Source of the DNA: Rhodosorus marinus
Taxonomy: Eukaryota > Rhodophyta > Stylonematophyceae > Stylonematales > Stylonemataceae
Direction of reading: 5' to 3'
Assembly (NCBI GenBank): GCA_029953675.1
Contig: JAMWBK010000010.1
Location: 1,159,001 to 1,223,000 of the forward strand
DNA: 64,000 bases
Shown piece by piece: positions 1 to 11,302 of this stretch (positions are counted from its first letter, which is position 1; the number at the start of each line of letters is the position of its first letter). Both the position numbers and the translations under genes were made by a program. Below the pieces are notes generated by a model. That model was not told the DNA's origin, did not search any database, and saw only the letters and a list, made by a program, of their open reading frames with translations.

Positions 1-2987
1 CTTACAGTGCCTTAACATTCAAGATTGTATTGGCGTTTTCGCACGTGAGTTCCAACTGTTGAAAGCGTCGCAGAGGTGCTTCTAAGATCACCATAGAGAG
101 TGTTCCCGGCTCCACTTAAGCACTTGCCAGGCTCAGGGGACCGATTGTAACGAAATCTAGGACGTCTGGAGGTCTACCACATGGGGACAGCGGGCGGATG
201 CTTTTCGTAGTCTCCTCCCGGGCTAAAGGCCGTGGAGAGAGTTGCAAACTTCTCCAATCCACTGGACATGTTAGGACCCATGCCGCTGGACGAATGCATC
301 ACTCGGACGGATTCACACATTGGACCAACATTACCATGCTCAAGAAGCAACAAGGAGCACGTTCATGTGCACCTTGACGAGCGAGTTGTGTCATAGGAGT
401 AGGAGGTTGGACATCCTAAGCACCATTCTGAAAATGGTTGATGTCTATGGTAGCGAGGTCCACAAGCAGCCCGCACTAATGGACAGAGTATATTCAACAA
501 TAATCTAAGCCGAGGGTTCCGGGCTCTTTTTTCCTTTCCACTCTAGAGTGTTGTGCCTTCTGACCTAGCAGCTCTGGAGGGAATAGAACCCACGATCCCT
601 TCGTGAAAAGGGGTAGTTGAAAGAAGAGGGGAGGCATTTGAGGGAACTATATCTTCTGAGATCGAACGTCAAGGACTTGCCATGCCATGCCGCCATTGCA
701 TTCTGGGGAATGAAGCTCTTGCTTCATGCATCATTTTCGCCACGATTGACACGGCAGAGCCGGTGTCGATGTCTCTCTGCAGTGGTTCTCAGCACGTTCC
801 CATTGGTGGGCAAACGACAGTCGACGAGTGGTGACTTGAAAACAGCTACGATGCACCTCGAGAATCGAGAATGGAACACTCTCGAATTGCAAGCAACATG
901 CTGCAGGGTGGTGAGCGATACACGGACGCATCAACCGAGGCGTGAGCAGAAAGTTGCGCGGGTGCGTGGGGGAGTGTCAGTAACGTAAGCGATTTGGTAA
1001 TCTGTGCGGGCCTCTCATTGCCGTAGGAGTTGACGACAAAACCACGAACAACCAGTCAGCAGATAACGCGGTGATGCGTTCGTCCCACGCTGCTATTGGT
1101 GCGCAGACGGCAGTCGCGGTGGACACGCGAGTTGGAACTAAACCGGTACTCGTTCCTTACAGTATTGAAGACCGCCTCCTTGGTTGCATCCCGCACAGAC
1201 ACAATGTACACCAACGAAGATAACCGCGAAAGTCGTTCATCGCTCCCTCCGCAGCCCTCGTTTACAGTAATATCCTCATCGCCTACGCAGGAGGTCTTGG
1301 TTTCGCATCAGACAAGTAGTCGTCGATGTCACTGTAAACTTCCTCCACGTCCATGGAGACGCTAATTTACAATGAAACTCAAAACTAGTGCACACGGAAC
1401 CTTGGTCGTGGGGCCCGGGATCCCCGCCCCCGGAAATCCTGACTGAAAGCTTCTCTTATTTAATCTATACGACAGCGATACAACATAGACTTTTGTCCCC
1501 CTCCCCCCCCCCCTTTGCACAACTCACCAGAACGACAAAGAAAAGCGCTCTTTGTTTCAAGTTTTCGTTTCCTCTTTTGCTGATTCAATGAACAAAATTC
1601 TCGCAAAAAAGTTCCAATCCTCGTCTGCCGTCGAACCAAAGGCAAAAACAAAACAAAAACAAGAAAAGCGTAAAAAAGCGGAAATCATCCGTTTTTTTGC
1701 TCTCCTGAGGATCTCTACAATCCAACTCCATCAAAAACCCATCGTAGCCGAAAGTGATGAAGTAAAACAACCCCTTTTTCAACTGAAAACCGCATACCTC
1801 TTTCGACTCTCTGTAAACAATCAGTTATTTCATGCTTAGTAATAACAGAAAAACCTGAACACCACAGAGGCGGTTCATTTCTGACTAATTTATAGTATTA
1901 TTCACGTCAAGAAAAATGGGAGGACACCGGGAAGCACGAAAGGGAAATTCTTTTCGCGAACCATTAAAATAGGAAAAAAACATGGGCCCTGCTTCATTTC
2001 TGACTAATTTGTAGTTTTATTCGACACAATATAAAGTCATATGAAAACATGAAAAGAAGTACTTTTTCCGTATGCGTTCCAAAACCACCGTTTCAGAATC
2101 GATTTGTTGTTTTTTGTTTTTATTTATTAAATTGTTTGTTTTCTTCCGTCCCTGGATCTAGGGGTACTGCCACTCGGGAGTACATTCGTCACGAACGATT
2201 TTTGCTTGCAGGAAACATTGAAAACAGAGGTTTCGCTGTATGCCGAGAAGTAGTGTAGTCGAGGATCCAAGGGGTTAGGTGCTGGTCGCCGGTTGCGGCT
2301 GAAGTAAAATACATCTTGTTAAGAATTTTTACAGGTAACGATGGGAAGACAGTGGCTCGTCCAATGACATCTGTTCCTGATGACATCCCAACGAATTCCC
2401 TGGCTTCAACGAATTTCTGACTGCAATTGGCTTATGAAGACCCTGAAAAATGAACAAATTCAATGTATCTCGCGCATGATCATAAAATTAAATACATTCA
2501 TATACGTTCTATTCGAATAGACTTACATTTTCGCACGTACCTGCAATTTTTGAGCAAGAATTTTTCCGCTAGGGGTAGGTTTCAAACTGCCGCTAGTTTG
2601 GTGAACAGTTCCTTTCAATGAATATATACGAACAATTCTAATCTCCACCAAGCCCAAGAATGCCCTCTCATGCTGTAGAAAAGACCAACTCATTGAGAGA
2701 ACCAGCCTAAAAGTTACGGTTTGACCGACCCGGAATATTTTCGAATCCATGGATTCGGAGATTTTCGATTGCTTTCCCCCCCTCTCCTTTCTCCTGCTCT
2801 TTTCTGTCCAGTAGACAGATATTGCCGAAAGCCCTCGTGGAAGGATTTACCCCACCTCTTACGATAATGGATTTTTTCAAGAAAATTCGGTATACAGATA
2901 CTTATCAAAATATTAAAAAAACCCTCTCATATGCGCCTTGTCAATGGTAAACTCGATAGATAGTATTTTCAAAGAAATTAGACCTAA
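1..2987. other. Gene-free 5' region
   Basis: No convincing gene. Short open frames occur on both strands but none has a recognisable motif, good splice context or ATG-initiated length above about 90 codons. The frame at 320-508 loosely recalls a retrotransposon gag fragment, but it has no zinc knuckle or downstream pol, so I do not call it. A direct repeat lies near 1.9-2.0 kb. AT-rich and polypyrimidine patches (for example a C-run near 1500) are scattered through it. Confidence 0.5.
1873..2022. repeat. Pair of ~30-bp direct repeats
   Basis: The segment at about 1874-1903 recurs at 1993-2022 with two substitutions over 30 positions; both contain TTCATTTCTGACTAATTT. The copies are about 120 bp apart in gene-free DNA. 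They may be the edges of an old small insertion or a remnant tandem duplication; nothing between them is recognisable. Confidence 0.75.
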
Positions 2988-3033
2988 ATGGTCTGATGAA
3001 CAAGGGGGTAAACCCCCTTGTTCATCAGACCAT
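2988..3033. repeat. Perfect 22-bp palindromic hairpin
   Basis: The left arm 2988-3009 is the exact reverse complement of the right arm 3012-3033, with a 2-nt AA loop. Pairing stops abruptly at both outer ends. The arm contains a GGGGG/CCCCC core near the loop. It lies about 620 bp upstream of the Ca2+-ATPase start codon. Its geometry matches the hairpins at 29299-29346 and 61870-61917, although the sequences are unrelated. Confidence 0.9.
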
Positions 3034-3653
3034 ATAATTATCGTAAAATGACAAATATGCTTAAAACCTTGAATATCAGTACTTTACAATGGGGTGGAGA
3101 CTGAACTTTCAGCAGATCCTCCCCTTGTAACATTTTTCCCCCACGATAAAGATCTTGAATTAATAATTGCTCCACAGGGCGAACTGGTATTTAATAATTA
3201 AAAAGATTGTCAAATGAAAAAAATGAGGGAGAGGAAAGGGGGTTTTAAGATGGGGGGTGAAATTAGAAACATACAATATGTTTTGTTGGTTATTTCTATA
3301 ATATTTTTATGAAATCGATTTTTCGGATTGGTGCTTAGTACTTTCGAAAGGGTGGTTGGTTGTGGGAAAGTGATGGTAAGTGAGATTTTGGGGGGGTGTG
3401 GTGCGGTGTTTTGGAAGAGGATACGCAAAATGGGATTTTGGTGAATAGGCTCCGCGCTTGCAGGTGGTTGAGTGAGGAGGGAATGAGTGGAACGTATATA
3501 TAAAAAGTGGGCTCTGGTTTGGCTGGTGACAAAGTTGTCTGGGTTGGGAGGAGATGGTTGGTTGAAGGATTGAAGGCTGAAGAAGTCCGTGTATCTGCGG
3601 CGGGTTGGGGGACGGGCACGGGGTTGCGTGTATTAGGTTCTGGTGTGATAGCC
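3034..3653 (+). promoter_or_regulatory. Promoter region of the Ca2+-ATPase gene, with TATA box
   Basis: A TATA-like element GTATATATAAAAAG lies at about 3494-3507, roughly 150 bp before the ATG at 3654. The frame is open from 3507, but that codon is GTG and overlaps the TATA box, so transcription should begin downstream of it. This supports the ATG at 3654 as the true start. The rest is G/T-rich on the plus strand with no other clear site. Confidence 0.55.
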
Positions 3654-6600
3654 ATGGACGTCGAACAGGGAGGGGTGGATCTTAGGTTTGGGGTGGGAAA
3701 GAACGAACTTGTGGAATTGATTGAGGAGAGGGACCATACGAAGCTGGAAGAGTATGGAGGTGTGCAAGGACTATGCAAGAAGCTGGAGATTGACCCCGAC
3801 TCGGGAATCAGCGGGGACGAGCTGCATGGCAAAGGTTTGGGGGCGCGGAAGGAGGCGTTTGGGTCAAACGAATTTAAATACCCACCTCCGAAGAGCTTCT
3901 TTAAGCTTTGTTATATTGCGTTTCAGGATCTGACAATCCTGATTCTGAGCGCGGCGGCGATACTGTCGCTCGCGATCAACCTTGCCGTGGAAGAGAATCG
4001 AAATGAGTACGGTTACCTTGAGGGCATTGCCATAATTATTGTCGTTATTGTTGTGGTTCTCGTCCAGGCGTCGATCGACTTTAGTAAGGAAAGGAAGTTC
4101 CGACAGCTGAATAGCGTCAAGGACAATTACGAGGTTCAGGCTATACGGGAAGGTACTACCACACCCATCCCCGTGGCTGAGATTGTTGTTGGAGATGTTG
4201 TCAAGCTGTCCGCAGGAGACAAGGTGCCTGCGGATGCGATTCTGATCCACGGTTCTCGGTTGAAGACGAACGAGTCTGCAATGACCGGAGAACCAATTGA
4301 TATTGACAAGGATGAGAAGCGAGACTGCTTCATGCTTTCGGGGACATCGGTGTCAGAAGGAACTGGAACTGCGGTTATTATTGCAGTTGGAGAATCGAGC
4401 CAATGGGGAGTCATTCTTGCAGGGCTCATTGTCGAGCCTGAGGACACCCCGTTGCAGAACAGACTGGATCGACTGGCGATGACCATCGGAAAGATTGGCC
4501 TGCTCATGGCAACTCTGACGTTCTTCATACTACTCATTCGCTGGATTGTAGACTCTGCGCGATCGGGACATTGGGATGGTCTCCTAGTTTTGGAGTATTT
4601 CATCGATGCTGTAACGATCGTTGTCGTTGCTGTTCCGGAAGGACTTCCGCTCGCAATCACACTTGGTTTGGCCTTCGCGATGAGGAAGATGATGACCGAC
4701 CAGAATCTCGTCCGTCGACTTGAGGCCTGCGAAACGATGGGAAGTGCTACTCAGCTGAACGCTGACAAGACCGGAACGTTGACCCAGAACAGGATGACCG
4801 TTGTCGAAGCTTTGTACGCCGGGCAGACCATATCGTACGTCGATGACCAAGAGTCAGAGATGGAAGCTGGTGTGATAAGCAGCGGAGCTATGGAACTGTC
4901 CGAGGAGTTTAAAAAGATAGCGGGTGTTAATATGGCAGTCAATACACAGGCGAACTTGCTAGTCGGAGAAAACGGCCTTGTAGAGCATTTGGGAAGCAAG
5001 ACGGAATGTGCTCTTCTGCAACACATGGAGGTGTGGGGATATGACTACAAAGCTCTTAGGGATGCAAATCCCAACGCGAGAATTTATCTCTTCGACAGCA
5101 CGAAGAAGAGGATGAGCACTACTCAGGAGATCGCCCCTGGAAAGTTCAGAGTGCACTGCAAAGGTGCGCCGGAGATCGTCATAAACATTTGCAGCTCGCA
5201 GCTGAACGCCCAAGGCGTGGCAGTGCCCTTGACCGAAGAAGGACGCCAGGAGACTACTCGCAAGGTCAATGAAATGGCCTCCAGGGGCCTCAGGACTCTT
5301 CTCCTGTGCATGGTTGATGTGGACCACGCCGGCGATGACGAAATGTTTTGGGCTGAAGCTCCGGAGCGAGACATGACTCTGATAGGAGTGGTTGGTATTA
5401 AAGATCCTGTGAGGCCGGAGACGAAGGAGGCTGTGAGACTGCTTCGAGGAGCTGGTGTTACAGTTAGAATGGTCACCGGTGATAATCCACTTACGGCGAA
5501 GTTCATTGCCAAAGAAGCTGGGATTTTGGAGAATGACGATGAAGGGCTCGTCATGGAAGGAAAGGAATTCCGGAAGATGTCGGAAACAGCCAGACAGAAG
5601 ATTGCTTTAGATCTTCGCGTGCTTGCGCGCTCCACCCCGAATGACAAGCTTATATTGGTGCAGACGCACAAAGCCATGGGAGAGGTGGTGTCGGTGACTG
5701 GAGACGGAACTAACGACGCACCGGCTTTGAAAGAGGGCAACGTTGGGTTTGCGCTTGGAATGGCTGGCACGGAGATCGCGAAGGAGGCAAGCGATATTAT
5801 AATTATGGACGACAACATTTCTTCCATGGCGAAGGCTGTGCTTTGGGGGAGGAACGTTTACGATTCCATTAGGAAGTTCCTGCAGTTTCAGTTGGTCGTC
5901 AACATTGTTGCAGTTTTGCTTAACTTTATTTCCGCGTGTGCCGGAAAGCCGCTTCCCCTCGGCGCCGTGCCCTTGCTATGGGTGAACATGATCATGGATT
6001 CGATGGGAGCGCTTGCACTTGCGACTGAGCCACCGCGTATGGAGCTAATGGAGAGGAAACCTTTCGGAAGAACTGCGCCACTCATCAACCGTGCAATGTG
6101 GCGAAATATAGTCGGCATGTCCATTTATCAGCTGGTTGTCTCGTTGATCCTGCAATATGGAGGAGAAGCCATTTTTTACGGGGAGTGCCCAATTGAGGAT
6201 CCGAGCAACCCACAGCCGTCTCTCGACGCGTGTGAATTGCAGATCAGCTCTGTGATTTTCAATTCCTTCGTCTTCATGCAGGTCTTTAACGAGATCAACT
6301 CGAGGAGAATTGACAGTCCGCGTGTGTTCCAGGGCATCTTGAAGAGCTACTACTTCTTAGCGATTATCGCGATTACGATAGTCATCCAGATCTTGGTTAT
6401 GCTTCTCGTTGGAGGAACTGAGGTCGGAAATGCCATCAGGATTGGCGAAATTACTGGAGTTCAGTGGGCCGTGTCGGTTGTTGTGGGAGTGATAGCTCTG
6501 CCAGTTGGAATACTCCTGAGGTTGTGGCCACTTGAATGGTGCATTGGACCCATGGACGAGGACCCTACGGAGCAGAGCAAACTGGAGAAGTTCCTTCACT

Positions 6601-6950
6601 TGCCGAAGAGAAAGGCTCCAATTGAGGTCTTGGAGGACTTCGAGGATATGCCTGATGACGATACGGAGGCGATTGAGATGGAAGGCTACTCAAAGGTTTC
6701 CAAGCAAATTCTCCGTCTCCGCGTTTTCGTGCACGCGGTGGCCTTCATCAACGTTGTAAAGCGAGTGGCTGAACCTGGGGATGATCCCTTAATCACATAC
6801 GAGGCTGTGAAGGAGCAGGAAGATGCCCGTGGCCACACTGAGCGTGAGCACATGAGAATGCATTTCAGAGCTCGCGTACGCGCCATTCAGTTCATGAACC
6901 GACTGCGAGGCCAAAGCACGGACATCACGACGTCAAAAAGCTCACACTGA
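3654..6950 (+). CDS. P-type Ca2+-ATPase, plasma-membrane (type IIB) class
   Basis: An intronless frame of 1098 aa from the first in-frame ATG encodes a complete P-type ATPase. It pumps Ca2+ out of the cytosol, or into a vacuole, at the cost of ATP. Visible motifs are the actuator loop TGEP (about 211-214), the M4 motif PEGLPL (about 328-333), the phosphorylated Asp in DKTGTLT (D371), KGAPE in the nucleotide domain, TGDN, the hinge GDGTNDAP (about 683-690), and the M6 run LWVNMIMDSMGALALATEPP. PEGLPL and the M6 Asn/Asp pair are typical of PMCA rather than SERCA pumps. The C-terminal tail after M10 carries a basic, hydrophobic stretch (about 1013-1037) that could bind calmodulin, as in animal PMCAs; that is inference. 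The actuator loop is usually TGES in this class, so Pro here is a small oddity. AATAAA follows the stop at about 7042. Confidence 0.95.
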   Translation: MDVEQGGVDLRFGVGKNELVELIEERDHTKLEEYGGVQGLCKKLEIDPDSGISGDELHGKGLGARKEAFGSNEFKYPPPKSFFKLCYIAFQDLTILILSAAAILSLAINLAVEENRNEYGYLEGIAIIIVVIVVVLVQASIDFSKERKFRQLNSVKDNYEVQAIREGTTTPIPVAEIVVGDVVKLSAGDKVPADAILIHGSRLKTNESAMTGEPIDIDKDEKRDCFMLSGTSVSEGTGTAVIIAVGESSQWGVILAGLIVEPEDTPLQNRLDRLAMTIGKIGLLMATLTFFILLIRWIVDSARSGHWDGLLVLEYFIDAVTIVVVAVPEGLPLAITLGLAFAMRKMMTDQNLVRRLEACETMGSATQLNADKTGTLTQNRMTVVEALYAGQTISYVDDQESEMEAGVISSGAMELSEEFKKIAGVNMAVNTQANLLVGENGLVEHLGSKTECALLQHMEVWGYDYKALRDANPNARIYLFDSTKKRMSTTQEIAPGKFRVHCKGAPEIVINICSSQLNAQGVAVPLTEEGRQETTRKVNEMASRGLRTLLLCMVDVDHAGDDEMFWAEAPERDMTLIGVVGIKDPVRPETKEAVRLLRGAGVTVRMVTGDNPLTAKFIAKEAGILENDDEGLVMEGKEFRKMSETARQKIALDLRVLARSTPNDKLILVQTHKAMGEVVSVTGDGTNDAPALKEGNVGFALGMAGTEIAKEASDIIIMDDNISSMAKAVLWGRNVYDSIRKFLQFQLVVNIVAVLLNFISACAGKPLPLGAVPLLWVNMIMDSMGALALATEPPRMELMERKPFGRTAPLINRAMWRNIVGMSIYQLVVSLILQYGGEAIFYGECPIEDPSNPQPSLDACELQISSVIFNSFVFMQVFNEINSRRIDSPRVFQGILKSYYFLAIIAITIVIQILVMLLVGGTEVGNAIRIGEITGVQWAVSVVVGVIALPVGILLRLWPLEWCIGPMDEDPTEQSKLEKFLHLPKRKAPIEVLEDFEDMPDDDTEAIEMEGYSKVSKQILRLRVFVHAVAFINVVKRVAEPGDDPLITYEAVKEQEDARGHTEREHMRMHFRARVRAIQFMNRLRGQSTDITTSKSSH

Positions 6951-8220
6951 TTTCGTTTGTTTCCTAGGCCGTGGCCTAAACTAACTGTATTGTTTTTTTA
7001 ACCGAGGAGTGCTTGTAGGTGTTATCGTTTTAACGAAATTGAATAAATCTTAAAGATCATCATAGGGAATACTAGCCACTTGCGCAAGACCCAAGTCGGA
7101 CCCTCTCCTCGACGCACCAATAAGAGCGCACACTATCCTAGCGCAATGCTCTCTCTGTTCCCAGTTAACCCAGCTCCAACATACGCTGAATTTTCATAAC
7201 CGTGGATTCAACTTCAGGGTGGGGTTTCGGGATGTCGGACCTGCAAATTTACTTAATAATTAGCGGGTTTCGCTTCTGGCATGCTCCGATACAAGCTTTT
7301 CGGACCTGAATAAAAAAGAAACATGCTTCGTCCGATAACTCGTCTGATAACGACCGATTGGCGTCCGCTATTTTTCAATCAACGACGGACATTGATTGAG
7401 CTTGAATCCGATGATACTGTTGGATGCGATGGGAATGTAAAAACACGCGCGCGGGAGGTCCAGTTTTTCTAGATCACGGTCTAGTCGAGCCTTGCGAAAG
7501 AACTTCGGCTGTTGGACTACTACAGTTCACCTCTCGGGGGAGGTGGTAACGTTTTATGTCCGCTGCCCGCAATGGTGACGATTCTTCCGTTGATCTTCGA
7601 GTGCTTTGGTCCTTTAGACAGTGTTGCTTCTCCCTGGCTTCGTCGTGACTTTCACAATACCCTCCCCGTCAGACTCCCCCCGGCCGTCTTGACAACTTCC
7701 TCACGGAGATGTCTGTGACTCTCTGGCGTTCGAACCCCCTTGCCTTTGTTGTTGCACGCCCATCATCGGCCACAACTCCCTTTCCGCTTCTGAATGTTGA
7801 TTGGCCCTGATTAAATTGATTGAATGTTTGAAACGGGCCAAAGAACGGCCTAATTGTTTTCATGAAAAAGGAACTCTGCTTTGTCCTATTACTGGCCAAT
7901 GCTACCGTAGTGGAAGACGTGGTTTTCGATTGAGATGCGTTTTGGAGGTCTTTCGAGGTTTTGGGGAGGGTGACTAAGGGGGTTAGATTTCGTTTTTTGA
8001 CGGTGAGGATTGGGAGACTTGTGTGGAAAGGTATATGTATAGTTGGTCTTTTGGGGAGGACACTGGAAATTTTTATTGTTAGAGTATGAAAGAGTGTGGC
8101 TGCAAACTATTCTCTGTTTTTTTTTGGAGTTTTTTTTTGTTTGTAGTTGTGTTTGTATGTGAAGGTTGAAGAAAGCCTTTGAGAGGGGCGTGGATTGGGT
8201 GATTGGGTGGATTTGGAATC
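6951..8220. other. Intergenic, Ca2+-ATPase 3' flank to complex I gene 5' flank
   Basis: The segment holds the 3' flank of the Ca2+-ATPase, with a possible AATAAA at about 7042, and the promoter side of the next gene. A weak TATA-like GTATATGTATAG sits at about 8031. Open frames within it are short and without motifs. Confidence 0.5.
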
Positions 8221-9268
8221 ATGTTTCGGTATGGATCATTGATAAGGAGAGCGGGTTTGGGTTTGGGAAGGCAAGTTAGGTTTGATAGTAGTGTTTCTGT
8301 GTCGATAAATGGAAGAGTGTCAGAGGTCCCCAAGGGTTCCACGATTATCCAAGCGTGCGAGCTTGGTGGGGTAGAGGTACCTCGCTTTTGCTATCATGAG
8401 CGTCTCTCGATTGCAGGCAATTGCCGAATGTGCCTAGTGGAGGTGGCGAAAAGTCCCAAGCTCGTGGCTAGCTGCGCAATGCCGGTTATGGACGGGATGG
8501 AGATTATGACGGATACCCCAAAAGTTAAGAAAGCGCGTGAGGGAGTTCTTGAGTTTCTGCTAGTGAATCACCCTCTGGATTGTCCAATTTGTGATCAAGG
8601 TGGTGAATGTGATCTGCAGGTAAGAGCATACGAGCCCCTGCGAGCTCATTTCCGTTCGGGTTTGCTTCTCGCGTCGGTTCTGAAGTTGAAATGTTCGTTT
8701 GCATTCGCACCAACAACAAAATCATGTGCAGGATCAAGCAATGGTCTTCGGATCTGACCGCGGTCGTTTTTACGAGTACAAGCGATCAGTTGAAGATAAA
8801 TATTGTGGCCCGTTGATCAAGACGATTATGACGCGGTGCATTCATTGTACAAGATGCGTGCGATTCGCAACTGAGATTGCTGGAGTTGAAGACCTCGGGA
8901 CAACGGGCCGTGGCAGAGATACTGAGATTGGGACATACGTCGAGAAGGTATTGCAATTGTCTCAAAAGGCCTACTGCTGAGGATCCGTTCCCTCAAACCC
9001 GAGTGTGATTCCTTACTGGGTCAAATTCTTTCGCTCTTTCTCGCAGATTTTTGGCAGCGAGCTCAGCGGGAACGTCGTCGATCTTTGTCCGGTTGGTGCC
9101 ATAACGCAGAAGAGTTACTCATTTGCGGTGAAGAAGAACAACCAACCCAACGAATACAAGGACAGCGGTCTTTCTCGTAGAAATCAACCCGTCTTTCGTA
9201 GGGCAAGTGCATTCGAGGAGCTCGTTTCCTTCGATGTCAAACCCAAGCAAGCGGAACTTCGACATTAG
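8221..9268 (+). CDS. NDUFS1: Complex I 75-kDa subunit (NDUFS1/NuoG family), Fe-S half only
   Basis: Three exons (8221-8619, 8732-8947, 9047-9268) give 278 aa; both junctions keep phase 0. The start is the ATG at 8221, since the upstream open codon is TTG. The basic N-terminus ([20 protein letters not shown]) looks like a mitochondrial targeting peptide. The protein carries every Fe-S ligand set of the family: FCYH..GNCRMC..SCAMP for the [2Fe-2S] cluster N1b, [12 protein letters not shown] for N5, and RCIHCTRC with CPVGA for N4. These relay electrons from NADH in the matrix arm of complex I. After the CPVGA region the usual TARPWE-type continuation and the roughly 450-residue molybdopterin-like domain are absent; instead there is a 48-residue charged tail and a stop. 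No exon for the missing half is visible before the next gene. It may be a naturally split subunit, a truncated paralogue, or a gene cut by the duplication downstream. Confidence 0.88.
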
Positions 9269-9382
9269 TACTACTCACCAGACCCATTAGTTTATGGAAG
9301 AGAAAAATTTTATATTTGTACTGAAAACGCTCGTCTCAGACCATCTCAACTCTGGACTTGGCCTCCGGATTCCCTCATAATC

Positions 9383-9858
9383 CTATTTGTTTCCACCTAC
9401 TGCTGAACACCAGGATCCCACATCTGCAGGGGATACCAATGGCTGACCGAGAGAAGCAGACCGAATCGGTTGTAGCGCAGGGGGCTCCATGACGATGTGT
9501 CGTTAAAAGACAGCTCCAAAGTTGGTTGGATGGCAAATCAGTTCGCCTCGTGCATCGCTCCGAAGCCACTTTCCGGCAGCTGACAATGTACGAGCATCCA
9601 ACGGTTTAGCTTTGGGCTCCCTATTTGTTTCCACCTACTGCTGAACACCAGGATCCCACATCTGCAGGGGATACCAATGGCTGACCGAGAGAAGCAGACC
9701 GAATCGGTTGTAGCGCAGGGGGCTCCATTACGATGTGTCGTTAAAAGACAGCTCCAAAGTTGGTTGGATGGCAAATCAGTTCGCCTCGTGCATCGCTCCG
9801 AAGCCACTTTCCGGCAGCTGACAATGTACGAGCATCCAACGGTTTAGCTTTGGGCTCA
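9383..9858. repeat. 238-bp tandem duplication
   Basis: Copy 1 is 9383-9620 and copy 2 is 9621-9858. They abut exactly with a 238-bp period and I see a single difference (G versus T at the CCAT[G/T]ACG position, about 9492 and 9730). Each unit carries a 56-codon ATG-initiated frame on the plus strand and overlapping minus-strand frames, none of them recognised. The near identity implies a recent event. It starts 115 bp after the stop of the shortened complex I gene. Confidence 0.95.
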
Positions 9859-10679
9859 ATGAGGTACAGAGATAGCTTCTCGGTCTCCGGTACAATAGTC
9901 CAGGCTCCAACGATCCTCAAAAGCTGAGGCTTCCAACTATACAGTGAACATTCTGATCCTCGAAGTATTCTATTTGTACACAGACGAGCCTAAAATAAGA
10001 AATATCCTTGAAATAATTTTACTATACTTTTTTTTATAAGACAGAGTCTTAAATTTAGACAATAGTCTCCAAACGTAGGACTGCTGAGAGATGGTCAGGC
10101 CGGGCTGCCGTTGAGCGCAAAGGTTAATTCTTTGATGATCTGTCCAGCCCTGTACTTCTCTGCAACTCTGCCCGTGTTGACCGAACAGCTCCACTTGCTT
10201 GTTCTCTTCCTTGGCAGGACCTTGGGTCAAGTTCCACTGGGATTACGACGATTTGTCACTTGCTGAGAACGAGGATGATGATCGAGCGTCAAGCTCCATG
10301 AGTTCCTATCGACCAATCATACACAAATTCAATCCCTGAATAGTTCTGACATCAACCAAACGAACGACTTTAGCTGGTCATAGTCTGCTGGCGAAGAGAG
10401 GATCGTTCAGCTTCCCTTGTTGCTGAGCCTTTAGGCTCCTGGCGTTCTTATCAATCAGCACAACAGTTGCAGTTTCTGAAGAGTTCTCAGATCGATCAAA
10501 TGAACGACTTTAAGGAATGACAAATCCCTTCCATCATCCTTGAAACAAAACAAGAAAATTGTTTGCGGGGCTGTCCTCCACGAAAGCATCCGTCAATCTT
10601 AACAGGATCATGCTCGTCCCCGAAGAAGGTGGGCCACCTCGAGCATCGATAGCTTTCGGCTTGTGACTCTTCTTGAATC
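9859..10679. other. Intergenic between the tandem duplication and the Vma22-like gene
   Basis: No gene recognised. A sequence close to ATCAACCAAACGAACGACTT at about 10352 recurs in altered form at about 10493 (ATCGATCAAATGAACGACTT), suggesting an old local duplication. A T-rich run near 10020-10040 is the only other feature. Confidence 0.4.
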
Positions 10680-11302
10680 ATGACTGGAAACAAAGACAAC
10701 TTAAAGATGTCAACTCAGAACGAGAAAATAGTTGAGGTTCTGGATTTGGTAGACGAGATTGTCCAGTTGAAGCAGGCTTTGTCTACATCAATGTCGAGGG
10801 GATTTATGGACATCGCTGAGGAGCGGTACTATAAGAGATCCGCGTTACTTGGTGAGCAATTTGTGCTGATTTCTGAGCATTCGTTCTCCAGCGAACAACT
10901 TCCAGTGCGTACTGAAGCTCTTTAACAATTTTTTTTTTGTTTTGCGTTCATTCAACACAAGAGCTGAGCAAGTTCATGTACGATGAGAGACCTGAACAAG
11001 CACGGGTTGTAGTTACTGACAAGTTGGAACTAGAATACGATGATGACGATGCCGACAGCAGTGCGAATGTTCAAGATCGAATTAGCTCACCAGTTGGTGT
11101 GCTAGTTTCTCCTTCTCTTCGAGATGCTGGTATTGCTTTCAGGAACTCGCTCGAGATTAGCCTTGAAGTAAGTACCGAGCCGAAACGAAAGTTGTTCTTC
11201 AACGAAAGATTCTAAACGCGCCGATAAATTCTCCAGCTGGTGAAGAAGGACCGAGAGCTGACGATGAAGATAGAAAAATACAAACTGAACCGGAGCTCGT
11301 GA
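10680..11302 (+). CDS. V-ATPase assembly factor, Vma22/CCDC115 family
   Basis: Three exons (10680-10851, 10962-11167, 11237-11302) encode 147 aa. Phases match (1, then 0) and the donors are GTGAGC and GTAAGT. The N-terminal helix (VDEIVQLKQALSTSMSRGF) and the later VGVLVSPSLRDAGIAFRNSL segment match the two conserved blocks of CCDC115/Vma22, where the second block reads like a LVP.SLR.AQ..F. pattern. An acidic linker (DDDDAD) separates them and the C-terminus is a short coiled coil. Family members sit at the endoplasmic reticulum and help assemble the Vo sector of the vacuolar proton pump. The short length is normal for this family. The assignment rests on motif pattern rather than a strong signature, and the family diverges fast. 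Confidence 0.68.

Noticed and set aside
320-508. Possible copia-type gag remnant
   Set aside because: Only a vague resemblance over 60 codons, no zinc knuckle, protease or RT nearby.
550-615. tRNA-like segment (GGGTTCTATTCCC on the minus strand)
   Set aside because: The T-loop consensus is broken and no D-arm or anticodon arm can be folded upstream.
3507-3653. 49-codon N-terminal extension of the Ca2+-ATPase frame
   Set aside because: The frame opens with GTG, overlaps a TATA box and has no ATG before 3654; it is promoter and leader sequence.
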